Shown piece by piece: positions 34,234-42,999 of a stretch of 64,000 bases of DNA. Position numbers and translations under genes: made by a program. The stretch covers positions 1 to 64,000 of the forward strand of contig NIOE01000019.1 of NCBI GenBank assembly GCA_002205125.1, written 5' to 3'. Within the stretch, counting starts at the first letter, position 1. Each line of letters starts with the position of its first letter. The DNA comes from Roseateles noduli (GTDB lineage Bacteria; Pseudomonadota; Gammaproteobacteria; Burkholderiales; Burkholderiaceae_C). The notes under the pieces were generated by a model. That model was given only the letters and a program-made list of their open reading frames with translations, had not been told where the DNA came from and made no database searches.

Positions 34234-35544
34234 ATGACCCCGTCTGACGTCAAAGCCACCCTGTCGTTCTCCGATGGCAGCCCGCAAATGGATCTGCCCC
34301 TGTACAAGGGCACCATCGGTCCGGATGTGATCGACATCCGCAAGCTTTACGCCCAGACCGGCAAGTTCACCTACGACCCGGGCTTCCTGTCGACGGCGTC
34401 GTGCAACTCCACGATCACCTACATCGACGGCGACAAGGGCGAGCTGCTGTACCGCGGCTACCCGATCGAACAGCTGGCGACCAACTGCGACTACCTCGAG
34501 ACCTGCTACCTGCTGCTGTACGGCGAGCTGCCCAGCCCGTCGCAGAAGGAAGAGTTCGTCAACCGCGTGACCAACCACACGATGGTCAACGAGCAGATGC
34601 AGTTCTTCCTGCGCGGCTTCCGTCGCGACGCTCATCCGATGGCGGTCATGACCGGCCTGGTGGGCGCGCTGTCGGCCTTCTATCACGACAGCACCGACAT
34701 CAATAATCCCGAACACCGCGAGATCGCCGCGATCCGCCTGATCGCGAAGATGCCGACGCTGGTGGCGATGGCCTACAAGTACACGATCGGTCAGCCCTAC
34801 ATCTATCCGAAGAACGACCTCTCGTACGCCGGCAACTTCATGCGCATGATGTTCGCCACGCCGTGCGAGGAGTACAAGCCCAACGACGTGCTGGTCCGCG
34901 CGATGGACCGCATCTTCACGCTGCACGCCGACCACGAGCAGAACGCGTCGACCTCGACCGTGCGCCTGTGCGGCTCGTCGGGCACCAACCCGTTCGCGGC
35001 CATCGCCGCGGGCGTGGCCTGCCTGTGGGGCCCGGCGCACGGCGGCGCCAACGAGGCCTGCCTGAACATGCTCAACGACATCCAGCAGATGGGTGGCGTG
35101 GCCAAGATCGGCGAGTTCATCAAGCAGGTCAAGGACAAGAACAGCAACGTCAAGCTGATGGGCTTCGGCCACCGGGTCTACAAGAACTACGACCCGCGCG
35201 CCAAGCTGATGCGCGAGACCTGCCACGAAGTCCTGAACGAGCTGGGCCTGCACGACGACCCGCTGTTCAAGCTGGCGATGGAGCTGGAGAAGATCGCGCT
35301 GGAAGACGAATACTTCGTCGCCCGCAAGCTGTACCCGAACGTCGACTTCTACTCCGGCATCGTGCAGCGCGCCATCGGCATCCCGGTGCCGCTGTTCACG
35401 GCGATCTTCGCGCTGGCCCGCACGGTCGGCTGGATCGCCCAGCTGAACGAAATGATCGGCGACCCCGAGTACAAGATCGGCCGTCCGCGTCAGCTGTTCG
35501 TCGGCGCCACGCCGCGCAACGTCACGCCGATCGCTCAACGCTGA
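34234..35544 (+). CDS. gltA: Citrate synthase, type II
   Basis: The 436-aa enzyme condenses acetyl-CoA and oxaloacetate. The catalytic regions are present: [20 protein letters not shown] (His), [16 protein letters not shown] (His), [20 protein letters not shown] and the Asp/Arg region [18 protein letters not shown] 34234 is preferred over 34228 because AAGGA lies 6 bases before it. It ends the sdh-gltA block and is followed by a strong terminator. Confidence 0.97.
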   Translation: MTPSDVKATLSFSDGSPQMDLPLYKGTIGPDVIDIRKLYAQTGKFTYDPGFLSTASCNSTITYIDGDKGELLYRGYPIEQLATNCDYLETCYLLLYGELPSPSQKEEFVNRVTNHTMVNEQMQFFLRGFRRDAHPMAVMTGLVGALSAFYHDSTDINNPEHREIAAIRLIAKMPTLVAMAYKYTIGQPYIYPKNDLSYAGNFMRMMFATPCEEYKPNDVLVRAMDRIFTLHADHEQNASTSTVRLCGSSGTNPFAAIAAGVACLWGPAHGGANEACLNMLNDIQQMGGVAKIGEFIKQVKDKNSNVKLMGFGHRVYKNYDPRAKLMRETCHEVLNELGLHDDPLFKLAMELEKIALEDEYFVARKLYPNVDFYSGIVQRAIGIPVPLFTAIFALARTVGWIAQLNEMIGDPEYKIGRPRQLFVGATPRNVTPIAQR

Positions 35545-35583
35545 TCGACAGACGCCGAGCCGGAATGCCGGCTCGCTGCACCA

Positions 35584-35611
35584 AGCCCCTGCGCCATGCC
35601 AGGGGCTTTTT
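35584..35611 (+). terminator. Rho-independent terminator after gltA
   Basis: AGCCCCTG and CAGGGGCT arms are followed by TTTTTC. A smaller GAGCCGG...CCGGCTC hairpin precedes it. Both lie within 70 bases of the gltA stop. Confidence 0.9.
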
Positions 35612-35813
35612 CATTTCCGAATGCCGCAAGACCTGACCCGATGTCAGCGGGTGAGGGTGGGGCCGGAGTGATGCTGGGGGTTCGCGGACGCGATGCCCCG
35701 TGCGTCGCGGAGAGCCCGCGCTTGGCGGGCCGGGGTGGGCGGTCCCTCGAAAAGCGCCTTTGAATATTTGATGCGCGGGGTTCGTCCCGATCGGGCGCGC
35801 ATCGCCGGTGGGT
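35612..35813. other. Intergenic space without a gene
   Basis: Between the gltA terminator and the LacI promoter I see no supported gene, RNA or repeat. Short open frames here are antisense or off-frame and lack ribosome sites. Confidence 0.6.
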
Positions 35814-35834
35814 TATGCTCTGCAAACGTTTGCA
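35814..35834 (+). promoter_or_regulatory. Promoter -10 plus perfect LacI-type operator
   Basis: TGCAAACGTTTGCA (35821-35834) is a perfect 14-bp palindrome with the central CG typical of LacI/GalR-family operators. TATGCT (35814-35819) just before it looks like the -10, so the operator would cover the transcription start. It lies 48 bases before the LacI gene and fits autorepression of the whole operon. Confidence 0.8.
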
Positions 35835-35882
35835 ATTGACTGAACCAGCCAGTTTGGCACGAGCAGAGGACCGGATCGACCG

Positions 35883-36899
35883 ATGAGCACCATCAAGGAT
35901 GTAGCCGCGCTGGCGGGGGTGTCCTTCACCACGGTGTCGCACGTGCTGAACAACACGCGGCCGGTGAGTGCCGAGGCCCGCGCGCGCGTGCTCGCGGCGG
36001 TCGACGAGATCGGCTATCTGCCCAGCGCGGTGGCCCGGTCGCTGCGTCGCAGCGAGACCAAGATCGTCGGCGTGCTGGTGCCCAACGTGCGCAACCCGTT
36101 CTTCGCGGAGCTGGTCGTCGGCGCCGAGGAGTGGTGCCGGCAGGCGGGGTATTCGGTCTTCCTCTGCAACTCCGACAACGATCCCAAGCATCAGCAGGCG
36201 TATCTGCGCACGCTGCTTGAAAAGCGCATCGACGGCCTGCTGCTGAGCTCCGCCGGCGACGCCGAGACGCTGGCCAGCACCTTCCGCCACGCGAGCGTGC
36301 CGGTGGTGACCGTGGACCGTCTGGTGCCCGGCGCGCGCGCGGACCGCGTCAGCGTCAACAACCAGCTCGGCGCCTTCGAGGTCGTCCGCCATTTGCTGGA
36401 ACTGGGCCACCGCCGCATCGGCTGCGTGAGCGGTCCTGCCGAATTCGAAGTGACCACCGAGCGCGTCGCCGGCTGGCGCAACGCACTGCAGCAGCGCGGC
36501 CTGGAGGCGCGCGCCGAGTGGCTGGCCGAAAGCGATTTCAGCACCGCCGGCGGCTATGAAGCCGTCAAGGCGCTGCTGACGCGCCAGCCCGAGCTGACCG
36601 CCGTCTTCACCTGCAACGACCTGATGGGCATGGGCGCGCTGCGGGCCGCCGCCGAACTCGGCCTGAACGTGCCGCGTCAGCTGTCGGTCGTGGGTTTCGA
36701 CGCCATCGAACTCGGCAGCTATGTCTATCCCGCGCTGACCAGCGTGGGCTGCTCGATCCGCGACCTGGGCCGCGAGGCCGGCCGCGCGCTGATCGAGCGC
36801 ATCGAGAATCCCCAGGCGCCCTTCAAGGACCTGCAACTCGTGCCGCAGGTCGTGCTGCGCGAGAGCACCGCGGCGCCGTCGTCTCCGGAGCTTTCATGA
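35883..36899 (+). CDS. LacI-family regulator (RbsR-like)
   Basis: The 338-aa repressor has the LacI helix-turn-helix and hinge (STIKDVAALAGVSFTTVSHV, then IGYLPSAVARSLR) and a periplasmic-binding-like sensor domain (IVGVLVPNVRNPFFAELVVG to LSVVGFDAIELGSYVYPALT). It overlaps the ribokinase gene by 4 bases and has a perfect operator upstream. Ribose or a nucleoside is the likely inducer, inferred from the genes it precedes. Confidence 0.9.
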   Translation: MSTIKDVAALAGVSFTTVSHVLNNTRPVSAEARARVLAAVDEIGYLPSAVARSLRRSETKIVGVLVPNVRNPFFAELVVGAEEWCRQAGYSVFLCNSDNDPKHQQAYLRTLLEKRIDGLLLSSAGDAETLASTFRHASVPVVTVDRLVPGARADRVSVNNQLGAFEVVRHLLELGHRRIGCVSGPAEFEVTTERVAGWRNALQQRGLEARAEWLAESDFSTAGGYEAVKALLTRQPELTAVFTCNDLMGMGALRAAAELGLNVPRQLSVVGFDAIELGSYVYPALTSVGCSIRDLGREAGRALIERIENPQAPFKDLQLVPQVVLRESTAAPSSPELS

Positions 36900-37897
36900 C
36901 TTCAGCAAAGGCTGCCGCCACCGTGGTGGTGGTGGGCAGCGTCAACATGGACCTCGTGGCCCACGCCGCGCGCCTGCCCGCGCCGGGCGAGACCCTGATC
37001 GGCGAGGCCTTCGCCGGCACGCCGGGCGGCAAGGGCGGCAACCAGGCGGTGGCCGCGGCGCGGCTGGGCGCCGAGGTGGCGTTGATCGGCCGCGTCGGCA
37101 TGCGCCAGCACGGGCAGGACCTGCTGAAGGCGTTGGAGGCCGAACGCGTGCATGTGCAGGCGATCCGCCGCGATGACGCCGCGTGGCCCGGCGTGGCCGT
37201 GATCATGGTCGCGAGCGAGGGCGGCGAGAACGCCATCGTCGTCGTGCCCGGCAGCAATGCGGACCTGGACGCTGCCGACGTGGAGCAGGGTGGGGCGCTG
37301 CTGCGCCAGGCGAAGGTGGTCGTGGCGCAGTTGGAGGTGCCGGTGCCGGCCATCCAGCGCGCCTTCGAGATCGCCCGCGAGGCCGGCGTCACCACGGTGC
37401 TGAACGCCGCGCCCGCGCAGGACCTCCCGGCCGCGCTGCTGGGCTTGAGCGACTGGCTGGTCGTCAACGAGACCGAAGCGCTGCAGCTGGCTCGCGATGT
37501 GGCGTTGCCCGGCGATGCCGACGGCGTCGCCATCGCGCGCGCGACGGCCGCGCACCTGCGGACGCTGGGGCCGCGCCACGTGCTGGTGACGCTGGGCGGC
37601 GCCGGCGCCTGGCTGCTCGGCGACGAGCATCCGGACGGTCTGCACCTGCGTGCGTCCCGCGTGGACGCGGTGGACACGGTCGGCGCCGGCGACACGCTGG
37701 TGGGCGGACTCGCCGTCGGCCTGGCCGAAGGCCTGGTGCCGGCCCGTGCGGCCGCGCTGGGGCAACTCGCGGCCGCGCTCGCGGTCAGCCGGACCGGCGT
37801 CCAGCAGGCCATGCCCCACCGCTCCGAGCTGCCGGAATTGCCCGAGCTCGCCGCGCTGATCGCGAACGGGGCACACTCCGCCGACGGCAACCCCTGA
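36896..37897 (+). CDS. rbsK: Ribokinase
   Basis: The 333-aa PfkB-family kinase phosphorylates ribose (or deoxyribose) with ATP. N-terminal VVVGSVNMDLVAHAARLPAP, the substrate motif GGKGGNQAVAAARLGAEVAL and the catalytic DTVGAGDTLVGGLAVGL (anion hole plus base Asp) are intact. It is translationally coupled to the LacI gene. With the nucleoside hydrolase downstream it completes a route from ribonucleoside to ribose-5-phosphate. Confidence 0.92.
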   Translation: MTSAKAAATVVVVGSVNMDLVAHAARLPAPGETLIGEAFAGTPGGKGGNQAVAAARLGAEVALIGRVGMRQHGQDLLKALEAERVHVQAIRRDDAAWPGVAVIMVASEGGENAIVVVPGSNADLDAADVEQGGALLRQAKVVVAQLEVPVPAIQRAFEIAREAGVTTVLNAAPAQDLPAALLGLSDWLVVNETEALQLARDVALPGDADGVAIARATAAHLRTLGPRHVLVTLGGAGAWLLGDEHPDGLHLRASRVDAVDTVGAGDTLVGGLAVGLAEGLVPARAAALGQLAAALAVSRTGVQQAMPHRSELPELPELAALIANGAHSADGNP

Positions 37898-37929
37898 CCC
37901 CCGACCCTGACCCTGGAGCGCAGTACCCC

Positions 37930-38910
37930 ATGGACAGCAAGATTCCTGCTTCGGACCGCATCCCGGTCCTCTTCGACACCGACCCCGGCATCGACGACGC
38001 GCTCGCGCTCGCGCTGCTGGCCTGTCATCCGCGTTTCGAGCTCGTGGCCGTCACGACGGCCTTCGGCAACGGCCCTGTCGCCACGACCACGCGCAACGCG
38101 CGCGGGCTGACCGCGCTCTACCGCCAGGACGTGCCCGTGGCCGCCGGTGCCGAAGGTCCGCTCCGTGATGAGCGCCGTCGCAAGGACGCCGCGCATGTGC
38201 ACGGCGACGACGGCCTCGGCGGCGTCGCCGACCGCCTGCCGGCGCCGACGCGGCCGCTCGATCCGCGTCCCGCGCATCAGCTGATCTGCGACCTCGTCAA
38301 CGCGCGGCCCGGCGAGATCACGCTGGTGGCCGTCGGCCCGTTCACGAATCTGGCGCTCGCGCTGAAGCACGACCCGACGATCGCCGGCAAGGTCAAGCGC
38401 GTCGTCGTGATGGGCGGGGCCTTCGGCCTGAAGGGCCACGGCGGCAACGTGACGCCGGTGGCGGAGGCCAACATCATGGCCGACCCCGAGGCGGCGGACC
38501 AGGTCTTCACCGCCGCCTGGCCGGTGACCATCGTCGGTCTGGACGTGACGCAGGAAGCGATCATGCGCGAGGCCGACCTCGCGAAGCTGCGCGGCCGCGG
38601 CGACGGCGCGGGCGACCTGCTCTGGCAGGCCACGCGCCACTACCAGCAGTTCTACGACGCGCGCGACGGCATCGGCGGCATCTACGCCCACGACGCCAGC
38701 GCCGCGGCGATCCTGCTGGTGCCGGACGCCTTCACGCTGCGCGCGGGCCCGGTGCGCGTGGCGCTGGAGGGCATCGCCACGGGCCAGACCATCCAGGACT
38801 GGCGCAGCGAGCACGGCAGCGGCACGCCGTGGAGCGGCCACCCCGCGCAGCAGGTCTGCGTCGAGGTGGACGCGGCGCGGGTGCTCGCGCTGTTCGACGA
38901 GATCTTCTGA
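37930..38910 (+). CDS. Nucleoside hydrolase (inosine-uridine preferring type)
   Basis: The 326-aa enzyme splits ribonucleosides to base and ribose. It has the calcium/ribose motif LFDTDPGIDDALALALL, the family segments VAVGPFTNLALAL and VVMGGAFGLKGHGGNVTPVA, EANIMADPEAADQVF, and a C-terminal YAHDASAAAILL with the conserved His-Asp. ATG 37930 is 32 bases after rbsK. There is no signal peptide, so it acts in the cytoplasm. Purine or pyrimidine preference cannot be read. Confidence 0.92.
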   Translation: MDSKIPASDRIPVLFDTDPGIDDALALALLACHPRFELVAVTTAFGNGPVATTTRNARGLTALYRQDVPVAAGAEGPLRDERRRKDAAHVHGDDGLGGVADRLPAPTRPLDPRPAHQLICDLVNARPGEITLVAVGPFTNLALALKHDPTIAGKVKRVVVMGGAFGLKGHGGNVTPVAEANIMADPEAADQVFTAAWPVTIVGLDVTQEAIMREADLAKLRGRGDGAGDLLWQATRHYQQFYDARDGIGGIYAHDASAAAILLVPDAFTLRAGPVRVALEGIATGQTIQDWRSEHGSGTPWSGHPAQQVCVEVDAARVLALFDEIF

Positions 38911-39013
38911 CCCCGGGTCGTCGCCGCGACGCGATGCGGCGATCGAGCGACGACGCCCCCAAGAATCAAGACAATGCACCTCGCGCCGAGCGGCGCGAGC
39001 AAGGAGAACCTGA

Positions 39014-40336
39014 ATGACGACCCAAGCCGTGAAGCTGCTGTTGCCCCGCTGGCTGATCACCATGACCCCGGACAGCCCGGTGCTGGAGCAGCACGCGCTG
39101 GCCATCGAAGGCGAGCGCATCGCCGCCGTGCTGCCGCGCGAGGAAGCGCTCAAGCGCTACGCCGACGCCGAGCGTGTCGAGCTCCCCAACCACGTGCTGA
39201 TCCCTGGCCTGATCAACGCGCACACGCACTCGGCGATGTCGCTGCTGCGCGGCGTCGCGGACGATCTGGCGCTGATGGACTGGCTCAACAACCACATCTG
39301 GCCGCTGGAGCGCCAGTGGGTGAGCGAGGACTGGACCTACCAGGGCTCGCTGCTGTCCGCGGCAGAAGCGCTGCGCGGCGGCGTGACCTACCTGAACGAC
39401 ATGTACTTCTTCCCCACCGCGATGGCCCGCGCGGCGGTGGACAGCGGCATCCGCGCCGGCGTGTCGATCAACGTCATCGACTTCCCCACCGGCTACGCCG
39501 CCAACGCCCAGGACTACATCGACAAGGGCCTGGCCGCCTACGAGCAGTTCAAGGGCGAGAAGCTGCTGGACTGGACCAGCGCGCCGCACGCGCCGTACAC
39601 GGTCTCGGACGAGACCTTCATCCAGCTGCGCGAGCTGGCCGAGAAGTACGACCTGCAGATGCACTGCCACATCCACGAGACGCAGGACGAGATCGACGGC
39701 AGCGTGAAGCAGTACGGCGAGCGCCCGCTGGCCCGCCTGAACAAGCTGGGCCTGCTGAACGCGAAGATGATCGCCGTCCACATGGTCCGCCTGACCCCGG
39801 ACGAGATCGACCTCGTCGCGAAGCAGGGCGTGCACCTGGTCCACAACCCGAGCTCCAACCTGAAGCTGGCTTCCGGCGTCGCGCCGGTGAAGGCCCTGGA
39901 AGCCGCCGGCGTCAACACCATCCTCGGCACCGACGGCGCGGCCTCCAACAACCGCCAGGACATGTTCAGCGAGATCCGCGCCGCGGCGCTGCTCGCCAAG
40001 GGCGTGACCGGCGACCCGCTGACCGTCACCGCGCGCACCGCGCTGGAGATGGCCACCGTGCGCGCCGCGAAGGCCATGGGCCGCGCCAACGACCTGGGCA
40101 CGCTCGAAGCCGGCAAGCTGGCCGACGTGGTCGCCGTGGCGCTGGACTCGATCGAGTGCCAGCCCGTGTATCACGCCGACGCGCAGCTGGTTTACGTCGC
40201 CGGGCGTGAACATGTCACGGATGTCTGGGTGGGCGGCCGGCAGGTGCTGTCGAATCGCAACGTTCTGACCTTCGACACGCAGGCGATGCTTGGGCGGGTA
40301 GCGGACATCGTGGCTAAGATGCGCGCGGGGCGCTGA
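39014..40336 (+). CDS. mtaD: TRZ/ATZ-family amidohydrolase, MTA/SAH deaminase-like
   Basis: The 440-aa zinc-dependent deaminase belongs to the 5-methylthioadenosine/S-adenosylhomocysteine deaminase group. Metal ligands lie in INAHTHSAMSLLRG, MHCHIHETQDEI, the AVHMVRLTPDEI His and LGTDGAASNNRQDMF (Asp). The residues around these fit the MtaD/TrzA family. It follows the nucleoside hydrolase by 103 bases on the same strand and thematically extends nucleoside salvage. Guanine deaminase or s-triazine-type activity cannot be excluded. Confidence 0.85.
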   Translation: MTTQAVKLLLPRWLITMTPDSPVLEQHALAIEGERIAAVLPREEALKRYADAERVELPNHVLIPGLINAHTHSAMSLLRGVADDLALMDWLNNHIWPLERQWVSEDWTYQGSLLSAAEALRGGVTYLNDMYFFPTAMARAAVDSGIRAGVSINVIDFPTGYAANAQDYIDKGLAAYEQFKGEKLLDWTSAPHAPYTVSDETFIQLRELAEKYDLQMHCHIHETQDEIDGSVKQYGERPLARLNKLGLLNAKMIAVHMVRLTPDEIDLVAKQGVHLVHNPSSNLKLASGVAPVKALEAAGVNTILGTDGAASNNRQDMFSEIRAAALLAKGVTGDPLTVTARTALEMATVRAAKAMGRANDLGTLEAGKLADVVAVALDSIECQPVYHADAQLVYVAGREHVTDVWVGGRQVLSNRNVLTFDTQAMLGRVADIVAKMRAGR

Positions 40337-40337
40337 T

Positions 40338-40355
40338 CCCCCCTGAACATGGGGG
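40338..40355 (+). terminator. Weak hairpin after the deaminase gene
   Basis: A C5-6/G5 stem with loop TGAACAT starts 2 bases after the stop. There is no T-run, so termination is uncertain. Confidence 0.35.
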
Positions 40356-40443
40356 TGCCGGCGCCGAGGGGCTGGCGGCGATCTGACCGCCGGCGTGCTG
40401 GAGACACAGCCGGTCGCATGACGAGCCGGCGGGACAGACCACC

Positions 40444-41592
40444 ATGAGCAAGTCAACACGCAACCGGCCCCTGAGCCGGTTCGCCGCTTCCATCGCCACC
40501 GCCCTGGTGGCCTTCGGCTTCAGTGCCGCCGCGCAGGCCGACATCCTGATCGGCCAGACCGCCGGATTCACCGGCCAGGTCGCCGCCAGCGTCAAGGAAC
40601 TGACGCTGGGCGCCAAGCTCTACATCGACAAGGTCAACGCCACCGGCGGCGTCAACGGCCAGAAGATCGACCTGCAGTCGCTGGACGACGGCTTCGATCC
40701 CAAACGCGCCGCCGCCAACGCGCAGACGCTGATCGACAAGGGCGCCGTCGCCCTGTTCCTGACGCGGGGCACGCCGCACACGCAGGCCGTGATGCCGCTG
40801 CTGGAGAAGGCCCAGGTGCCGCTGATCGCGCCCTCCACCGGCGCGATGCTGCTGCACAAGCCGGTCCATCCCTTCGTCTTCAACGTGCGCTCGACCTACC
40901 AGCGCGAGGCCGAACGCGCCGTCCAGCTGCTGCTGGAAATGGGCAACACCCGGATCGCGCTGGTGCAGGTCAACGACACCTTCGGCGCGGACGGCATCGC
41001 CGGCGCGATGACGGGCTTCAACGACCGCAAGATGAAGCCGGTCGCCCACTTCACCTACGAGCGCGAGAAGCCGGACATCGCCGGCGTGGTCAAGCAGCTG
41101 ATCGCGGCGGACCCGCAGGTCGTGCTGATGGTCGCCTCGCAGCAGATCACCGCCGACACGATCAACGCGCTGCGCGCGGCCGGTTCGCGCATCCTGGGCG
41201 CGACCCTGTCCAACAACGCCTCCAACGGCTTCGTCCAGCTGCTGGGCCAGAACGCCGCCGGCATCATCGTGTCGCAGGTCTTCCCGAGCGAGCGCTCCAC
41301 CAACGTGCCGATGGTCCGCGAGCTGGGCGACCTGGTGAAGGCGCATCCCGCCGAATCCAACGGCCAGGTGACGCCGGCCATGATGGAGGGCTTCGCCTCC
41401 GCCAAGGTGCTGGTCGAGGCGCTCAAGCGCGCCGGCAAGGATCCCAGCCGCGCTGCGATCCAGAAGGTGCTCAACAGCATGACGCGCTACGACCTGGGCG
41501 GCATGGAGGTGGGTTACTCGCCGACCGACCATACCGGCACGAATTACGCCGACATCGCGATCATCGATCCGAGAGGTCGCTTCCTGCGCTGA
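40444..41592 (+). CDS. ABC transporter substrate-binding protein, branched-amino-acid (LivK-like) type
   Basis: The 382-aa periplasmic receptor has a signal peptide (ASIATALVAFGFSAAAQA) and a type I binding fold: ILIGQTAGFTGQVAASVKEL, AKLYIDKVNATGGVNGQKID, DDGFDPKRAAANAQTLIDKG and VEALKRAGKDPSRAAIQKVL. No permease or ATPase genes (livHMGF) adjoin it, so it must use membrane partners encoded elsewhere or act as a sensor. Ligand unknown; amide, urea or amino-acid ligands are typical of the family. Ends before a strong terminator. Confidence 0.87.
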   Translation: MSKSTRNRPLSRFAASIATALVAFGFSAAAQADILIGQTAGFTGQVAASVKELTLGAKLYIDKVNATGGVNGQKIDLQSLDDGFDPKRAAANAQTLIDKGAVALFLTRGTPHTQAVMPLLEKAQVPLIAPSTGAMLLHKPVHPFVFNVRSTYQREAERAVQLLLEMGNTRIALVQVNDTFGADGIAGAMTGFNDRKMKPVAHFTYEREKPDIAGVVKQLIAADPQVVLMVASQQITADTINALRAAGSRILGATLSNNASNGFVQLLGQNAAGIIVSQVFPSERSTNVPMVRELGDLVKAHPAESNGQVTPAMMEGFASAKVLVEALKRAGKDPSRAAIQKVLNSMTRYDLGGMEVGYSPTDHTGTNYADIAIIDPRGRFLR

Positions 41593-41619
41593 TCCTCACT
41601 GCGGGCCATCCCCTCTGCG

Positions 41620-41641
41620 ACGGGCGCCTTCGGGCGCCCGT
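41620..41641 (+). terminator. Rho-independent terminator after the ABC receptor gene
   Basis: ACGGGCGCC and GGCGCCCGT form a perfect 9-bp stem closed by a stable TTCG tetraloop. It is followed by TCTGCTTTTCC. Confidence 0.85.
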
Positions 41642-41887
41642 TCTGCTTTTCCTGTCGTCCGCATCGACCGAACGAGTCGCCGCGGGGCGGCCTCCCGCGA
41701 CTGAGTCGAAGCCGCTGGCGCCTGGCCTCAATATCGCCAATATCGTTCCCTGAATGGGTGGGTGCAGCCCCCGTATATTCAGTGACTGCTTTGGATGGGT
41801 CGAATTCGTTCGTCGACCAACAAATTCGTGATTCGAATCGCTGCAAGCTAGCAGGTTTGAGTCGATAAATGCATTCATGAGTGATTA

Positions 41888-41929
41888 GCAAACTGATCGC
41901 AGTCGGTGACACTGCCGCCAATAGTTTGC
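41888..41929 (+). other. Nested hairpin in the leader of the small membrane-protein gene
   Basis: Outer arms GCAAACT/AGTTTGC (41888-41894 and 41923-41929) enclose inner arms GCAGT/ACTGC (41899-41903 and 41911-41915), giving a two-tier stem ending 15 bases before ATG 41945. It may influence translation or be an operator. Confidence 0.4.
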
Positions 41930-41944
41930 AAATGGATTTGGGTC

Positions 41945-42214
41945 ATGAGAAACATGTATGCGATCTCCATCGGCCTCACGCTCGCAGGCGCAGTCTGCCT
42001 GCTGGCCGAGCGGGCGGAGTCTTCCGGGCCGGGCCATCCCTTGTTTGAACTTACTGTCATTGGTTACCTGCTGGCGATGGGAGGGCTGATGCTGCTGGTC
42101 GCCTGCCTGGCCGCCAGCGCCGAGGACTGGATCAAAGGCCGATGGCGACGGGTCTCCGACCCCGCCGACGGGGATTGGGATCCGCCGCCGCCCCAGCTCC
42201 TGGACCATCACTGA
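41945..42214 (+). CDS. Small two-helix membrane protein of unknown function
   Basis: The 89-aa protein has two hydrophobic segments (MYAISIGLTLAGAVCLLAE and LTVIGYLLAMGGLMLLVAC) and a charged, Pro-rich cytoplasmic tail (DWIKGRWRRVSDPADG...). No family is recognised. It precedes the response regulator/histidine kinase pair by 116 bases on the same strand and could be a membrane accessory of that system; this is inference. Start ATG 41945 has only a weak ribosome site. Coding status is likely but not certain. Confidence 0.55.
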   Translation: MRNMYAISIGLTLAGAVCLLAERAESSGPGHPLFELTVIGYLLAMGGLMLLVACLAASAEDWIKGRWRRVSDPADGDWDPPPPQLLDHH

Positions 42215-42330
42215 ATTCAGTAGTCTGGCGTTTTCGGGTTTACTTGCTTCGGTGATTGCTGGTTTCTGCTCGCTCGCGAAACTGTGCCCGCCTCTGGGCA
42301 TTGGGATAACGAGTGAGAAGGAGCCAACGA

Positions 42331-42999
42331 ATGAGTATTGCCGTCGTGATCATCGAAGACGACCCCACCGTCATGAAGAGGTTGGTGGACGTGATTTCGA
42401 ACAGCAGTTTCTGCGAGGTGGTGGGTATCGCCAAGAACCGGGGCGAAGCGGTTGCGGCCATCCTGGCCAACCGGGCGGATCTGTACATCGTCGATCTGGG
42501 CCTGCCGGATGTCGACGGCGTCGAGCTGATCCGCCTGATCCAGGACAAGTGTCCGGAGTCGCGCAGCGTCGTCGTCAGCACCTTCGGCGACAGCAAGCAC
42601 GTGATGCGCAGCCTGAGGGCGGGCGCCAGCGGCTACCTGCTGAAGGACGAGATCCAGCCGGCCATGGTGGACAAGCTCGTCAGCGCGCACAACGGGCAGT
42701 CGCCGCTCAGCCCGGCCGTCGCGCAACTGGTGGTCGAACGGATCAACATGCTGGAGAACAACGTGCGGCCGCATGTCGACCGGCCGAAGGTGTTGCGCGA
42801 CCTCGGCCTCGGCGAGCGCGAATGGGAGGTGCTGCGCCACCTCGTCGATGGCCTGCCCATCGTCGAGATCGGGCGCCGGCTGAGCATCTCGCACCACACG
42901 GTCAACCAGCATCTGCGCAGCGTCTACCGCAAGCTGGGCGTGAAGTCGCGCGCGATGGCGGCCAACGCCGCGCGCCTGCACGGGCTCATCGATGAGTAG
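42331..42999 (+). CDS. NarL/FixJ (LuxR-HTH) response regulator
   Basis: The 222-aa two-component regulator has a receiver domain with IIEDDPTV, phosphoacceptor D55 in LYIVDLGLPDVDG and the conserved SGYLLKDEI lysine region. A C-terminal LuxR-type helix-turn-helix follows (LGEREWEVLRHLVDGLPIVE, then ISHHTVNQHLRSVYRKLGVK). ATG 42331 has AAGGAG. It overlaps the histidine kinase gene by 8 bases, so the two are cognate partners. The target genes are unknown; the small membrane gene upstream is a candidate. Confidence 0.93.
   Translation: MSIAVVIIEDDPTVMKRLVDVISNSSFCEVVGIAKNRGEAVAAILANRADLYIVDLGLPDVDGVELIRLIQDKCPESRSVVVSTFGDSKHVMRSLRAGASGYLLKDEIQPAMVDKLVSAHNGQSPLSPAVAQLVVERINMLENNVRPHVDRPKVLRDLGLGEREWEVLRHLVDGLPIVEIGRRLSISHHTVNQHLRSVYRKLGVKSRAMAANAARLHGLIDE

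Larger units (their letters stand above)
41593..41944. other. 352-base intergenic region, AT-richer than neighbours
   Basis: It begins with a terminator (41620-41641) and ends with a nested hairpin (41888-41929) before a small membrane-protein gene. The middle part (about 41725-41880) is noticeably AT-richer, with short dyads such as GATTCGAATC (41830-41839). No credible gene was found on either strand. Confidence 0.55.

Noticed and set aside
41561-41878. A 105-codon minus-strand frame in the gap after the ABC receptor
   Set aside because: It crosses a strong terminator and the end of the receptor gene, has no ribosome site and no recognisable domain.
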